DNA of 5,467 bases from Clostridia bacterium (GTDB lineage: Bacteria; Bacillota; Clostridia; UMGS1810), in NCBI GenBank assembly GCA_016293435.1, contig JAEDEG010000150.1, positions 1 through 5,467 of the forward strand. The letters run 5' to 3'. Each line of letters starts with the position of its first letter. The first letter of the stretch is position 1. Position numbers and translations under genes: made by a program. The notes below the pieces were generated by a model. The model had not been told where the DNA came from. It saw nothing but the letters and a program-made list of their open reading frames with translations, and did no database searches. This document shows, in pieces, positions 4,072-5,467 of this stretch.

Positions 4072-4364
4072 CTATTGGGAAAACATATGATTCAAGATTG
4101 CGTTTCCCTGCGCTTTTTGATTTTCCGTAAGGTGCTGATAAATATTAAGGGTTACATCTATATTTTTATGCCCAAGACGAGCCTGCACATATTTTATCGG
4201 TGCGCCTGATTCAATCAGCATTGTTGTATGGGTATGGCGCAAACTATGGTAATCAAATTCGGGGATTGAAAGCTGATTATGTATGACTGCGGAAGTATGC
4301 TGTAAAGTGCGGGGTGTGATATACGTTCTCTTACGAAATCATTATATGTAATATTTTTCTCCAT
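4072..4364 (-). pseudogene. Tyrosine-family integrase, C-terminal remnant with a frameshift
   Basis: On the minus strand, 4338 down to the TAG stop at 4072-4074 reads RKRTYITPRTLQHTS, SAVIHNQLSIPEFDY, HSLRHTHTTMLIESGAP, VQARLGHKNIDVTLN, IYQHLTENQKAQG and ends NHMFSQ. This is the C-terminal half of a lambda/Tn916-type integrase catalytic domain: the H-x-x-R motif (HSLR, codons at about 4237-4248), the LGH histidine and the nucleophile tyrosine (codon at 4138-4140) are present. Upstream, the matching sequence continues in another frame (MEKNITYNDFVRE, 4364-4326), where related integrases usually have a 'FVRE-DGT-YI' type run; so a few bases appear lost near 4326-4335. The N-terminal domains and the first catalytic arginine are missing from the window. 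The enzyme should be inactive. Confidence 0.88.
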
Positions 4365-4398
4365 AAATATAATCATAGGGCAGAAAAAACATCGAATG

Positions 4399-4415
4399 AA
4401 CATTTTAAAAATGTT
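4399..4415. promoter_or_regulatory. 17-bp palindrome upstream of the membrane-protein gene
   Basis: AACATTTT-A-AAAATGTT, with perfect 8-bp arms. It touches the -35 of the promoter candidate at 4414-4442, so it could be an operator; as RNA it is a weak AT hairpin. It also marks where the integrase remnant's upstream similarity ends. Confidence 0.35.
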
Positions 4416-4442
4416 GTTTATTTTAAAATAGTATGATAAAAT
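4414..4442 (+). promoter_or_regulatory. Promoter 1 of the membrane-protein gene
   Basis: TTGTTT (4414-4419), 17 bp, TAAAAT (4437-4442), with TGA just before the -10, forming an extended -10. Confidence 0.5.
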
Positions 4443-4443
4443 A

Positions 4444-4471
4444 TGTTATAACAATTTATTAATGTTATAAT
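4444..4471 (+). promoter_or_regulatory. Promoter 2 of the membrane-protein gene (extended -10)
   Basis: TGTTATAAT at 4463-4471 is a full extended -10 (TG-N-TATAAT); the -35 at 17 bp is poor. TGTTATAA occurs twice, at 4444-4451 and 4463-4470, 19 bp apart, about two helical turns, which could place a regulator on one face of the promoter. Confidence 0.4.
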
Positions 4472-4520
4472 GATGAAATTTGGCATTAATACACTATTTT
4501 AATATGCTGGAGGAGGCAAA

Positions 4521-4856
4521 ATGAAGCGACTGGATTGGAAAAAATGGTTAAAGGGTAATGCATGGTATACAGCTGGGATACTTTGCGGCATAATAGTGTT
4601 GATTTTAGGTCTGACTATTGTTACGCAGGATCATGGAAGTTATGGAAACTACTATACGTTTGGGGCAGATTTTTATACAGAAGTACAAAATGCTGCAGCA
4701 AAAGCTGCATCGAATATCTACCATGTATATCAGTTAATAGCAAAATCCACAGGATACTTGCTGATCAGCATTGGCCTTACGGATATTTGTATATTTGGAA
4801 GTAAATTGAAAGCGGCGGATGGATCAAAAGAGGTGGCGGAAGAGAAGAATATATAA
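4521..4856 (+). CDS. Small membrane protein with two transmembrane helices, 111 aa
   Basis: GGAGGAGG (4509-4516) fixes the ATG at 4521. A basic start (MKRLDWKKWLKGNAW) leads into a first membrane helix at about residues 15-35 (AGILCGIIVLILGLTIV). A loop of about 35 residues follows, rich in glycine, tyrosine and alanine (SYGNYYTFGADFYTEVQNAA), then a second helix at about 72-93 (LIAKSTGYLLISIGLTDICI) and a short charged tail. By the positive-inside rule both ends should be cytoplasmic and the loop outside. It has its own promoters and terminator, so it is a separate transcription unit placed between the integrase remnant and the right end, typical of cargo. No family is recognised; length and topology alone do not distinguish an immunity protein, holin-like protein or ordinary small membrane protein. 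Confidence 0.82.
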   Translation: MKRLDWKKWLKGNAWYTAGILCGIIVLILGLTIVTQDHGSYGNYYTFGADFYTEVQNAAAKAASNIYHVYQLIAKSTGYLLISIGLTDICIFGSKLKAADGSKEVAEEKNI

Positions 4857-4953
4857 AATCTTTGATTGAAGAGATAGTTGTATATAACTAATGATAGCGG
4901 AATACTTGTTTAGTAGAGAAAAGTTATTTTAACATAATATTAGAAATATAAAG

Positions 4954-4982
4954 ATGCTTCTCTTTTTTGGGAGGCATTTTTA
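4954..4982 (+). terminator. Terminator after the membrane-protein gene
   Basis: ATGCTTCTC (4954-4962) pairs with GGGAGGCAT (4969-4977), 9 bp with two G-U pairs, loop of six T, then a T-rich tail. It lies about 100 bases after the stop codon; nothing else is seen in between. Confidence 0.7.
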
Positions 4983-5060
4983 TAATGCGCATCAATATAA
5001 TCACTTAGACAAAGCATTGGCTATTCGCACTAAATGATGTGTTTAAGTTGCTTTTAGAAA

Positions 5061-5171
5061 TTATTTAGTTTTTCGTCTGCGAAAAGCCGCATTGTTATAC
5101 GATTGTTTGCAGGATTCTTTCAGCGCAACGGCTACTGCCATGCTGGTGCCGACTATGGGGTTGTTGCCCAT
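5061..5171 (-). pseudogene. Element-borne alternative C-terminus of the host gene (second copy)
   Basis: From the core the minus strand reads MGNNPIVG, then TSMAVAVALKESCKQS and a basic tail (FRRRKTK), stop at 5061-5063. The first 14 residues after MGNN match the tails at 32-97 and 5420-5467 in pattern (VG-x-x-x-A-x-A-V-A), while the DNA differs at many third positions. Inferred to be the right end of the element, which re-supplied the host gene's 3' end on integration. A further integration to its right has now cut it off from any N-terminal part: upstream in frame is a TGA within the repeat block. Confidence 0.5.
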
Positions 5172-5317
5172 ATGGACTTGGCAAGAAAAACCCCGAAAGT
5201 GATAAAAGCATATAAGGCGAAAAGCGCGTTTTCAAGCCTTTTTCAGAAAGCAATCCAGATTGTCCCGAATACTTTTTGGAGTTAAAACATATTTTTGTGG
5301 TCAAAATGTGGTCAAAA
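5155..5317. repeat. Right att-like direct repeat (copy 2) with 19-bp core
   Basis: Same order as copy 1 at 81-246: core (5155-5173, identical), a variable stretch, the strongly conserved block (about 5219-5295) and the arm repeats. It has the same polarity as copy 1, core left and arm right, which is not what the two ends of one single element should show (one end should lack this arm). This points to two elements in tandem. Confidence 0.65.
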
Positions 5318-5333
5318 AGCAATGTGGACAAAA
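5296..5333 (+). repeat. Three 11-bp arm-type repeats
   Basis: TGTGGTCAAAA at 5296-5306 and 5307-5317, and TGTGGACAAAA at 5323-5333, the same unit as at 225-246. Read as integrase arm-binding sites left from a second element. Confidence 0.5.
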
Positions 5334-5345
5334 AGGACAGCGATT

Positions 5346-5387
5346 TTTCAAAAGAAAAAGCCCTCGACCAAAACAATCGAGAGCTTT
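5346..5387 (-). terminator. Minus-strand terminator of the host gene at the right edge
   Basis: On the plus strand AAAGCCCTCGA (5357-5367) pairs with TCGAGAGCTTT (5377-5387), 11 bp with one mismatch and a 9-nt loop. On the minus strand it is followed by a T-rich run (TTCTTTTGAAAAAT). It lies 33 bases after the stop codon of the partial gene at 5420-5467. Confidence 0.75.
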
Positions 5388-5419
5388 CAAAAATGCTTTA
5401 TTTATCGTGTTTTTCGTGC

Positions 5420-5467
5420 TTATTTCATCGCTTCTTCCACTGCAACAGCGCAGGCAACGGAAGCGCC
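5420..5467 (-). CDS. 3' end of the host gene (partial, runs off the right edge)
   Basis: The last 48 bases read, on the minus strand, GASVACAVAVEEAMK and a TAA stop at 5420-5422. The tail matches the two other C-termini in this window, both of which follow MGNNP-[MI]-V. The terminator downstream and the normal-looking ending suggest that this is the live copy, joined to the N-terminal part outside the window. A 15-residue tail is too short to name the protein; small hydrophobic alternation (A-V-A-V) suggests a buried C-terminal helix or strand. Confidence 0.6.
   Translation of the reverse strand, partial: GASVACAVAVEEAMK

Larger units (their letters stand above)
81..5173. mobile_element. Putative 5.07-kb integrated element between two att-like cores, integrase decayed
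   Basis: Seen: an identical 19-bp core lies at 81-99 and 5155-5173, 5074 bp apart in the same orientation, inside longer similar blocks (81-246, 5155-5317). Between them are a tyrosine-integrase remnant, small HTH proteins, a winged-helix protein and small genes of unknown function. Known: tyrosine recombinases often integrate at the 3' end of genes and leave direct repeats at both ends. Inferred: this is one integrated element, with the host gene's C-terminal coding end re-supplied at each junction. No relaxase, transfer, capsid or terminase gene is visible, so the class (small integrative element, phage satellite or deletion remnant) is open. Confidence 0.6.

Noticed and set aside
5103..5285. 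Plus-strand 60-aa frame across the right repeat, ending in KAIQIVPNTFWS
   Set aside because: The homologous left repeat has a stop and frame-breaking indels in this frame, and there is no ribosome site. The conservation is that of a DNA site.
83..5320. Insertion-sequence ends or a transposon with inverted terminal repeats
   Set aside because: The terminal repeats are direct, long and imperfect, no transposase is visible, and the remnant enzyme is a tyrosine integrase.
225..5333. CRISPR array
   Set aside because: The 11-bp repeats are too short, abut each other without spacers, and no cas gene is present.
5095..5376. Minus-strand 93-aa frame over the right repeat and host terminator
   Set aside because: It runs through a terminator and the arm repeats, and the left copy breaks the frame by two 1-base indels.
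1..5467. tRNA gene as the integration target
   Set aside because: I saw no cloverleaf or tRNA 3' end next to either core; the cores read as the 3' part of a protein gene.

Overview
The window looks like a small, decayed integrative element in the chromosome of a low-GC Gram-positive anaerobe, probably a clostridium of the Lachnospiraceae/Oscillospiraceae type. The grounds are AT-rich DNA, strong AGGAGG ribosome sites, promoters of the TTGAAA-17-TATAAT kind, Gram-positive lipoprotein signals, and a tyrosine-integrase remnant of the kind common in that group. The species cannot be read from the sequence.

Ends. A block of about 165 bp occurs at both ends in the same orientation (81-246 and 5155-5317). 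Each copy starts with an identical 19-bp core whose minus strand encodes MGNNP. To the right of the core each copy carries 11-bp GTGG(T/A)CAAAA direct repeats that resemble integrase arm sites. To the left of each core, on the minus strand, lies an alternative short C-terminus: GATVAVAVAVSQAK (left copy) and GTSMAVAVALKESCK (right copy). A third C-terminus of the same type (GASVACAVAVEEAMK) runs off the right edge with its own terminator. I read this as a protein gene whose 3' end is an attachment site used at least twice, leaving a 5.07-kb element between cores 1 and 2 and a remnant of about 0.3 kb further right. I could not identify the host gene.

Layout from left to right. (i) 1-246: left attachment region. 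(ii) 247-672: no gene, but four spaced inverted repeats, a good leftward promoter, and a rightward TTGACA promoter whose spacer and -10 are made of an (AT)13 repeat. (iii) 673-1087: two small genes, an unknown 76-aa protein and a 60-aa helix-turn-helix protein. (iv) 1146-1961: two very AT-rich small lipoprotein genes, then a strong terminator. (v) 2031-2375: leader region with a near-consensus promoter, a possible 36-codon leader ORF, a 14-bp palindrome and a terminator hairpin ahead of the next gene. (vi) 2376-4019: a four-gene unit (winged-helix protein, possibly replication; XRE-like HTH protein; two unknown proteins with overlapping genes), closed by a terminator. (vii) 4072-4364, minus strand: C-terminal half of a tyrosine integrase broken by a frameshift. 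(viii) 4414-4982: a gene for a two-helix membrane protein with its own promoters and terminator. (ix) 4983-5467: right attachment region and host gene 3' end.

The winged-helix and HTH proteins look like replication/control functions of the element. The lipoproteins and the membrane protein look like cargo. With the integrase broken and no relaxase or transfer gene visible, the element is probably fixed in place unless helped by a related integrase.
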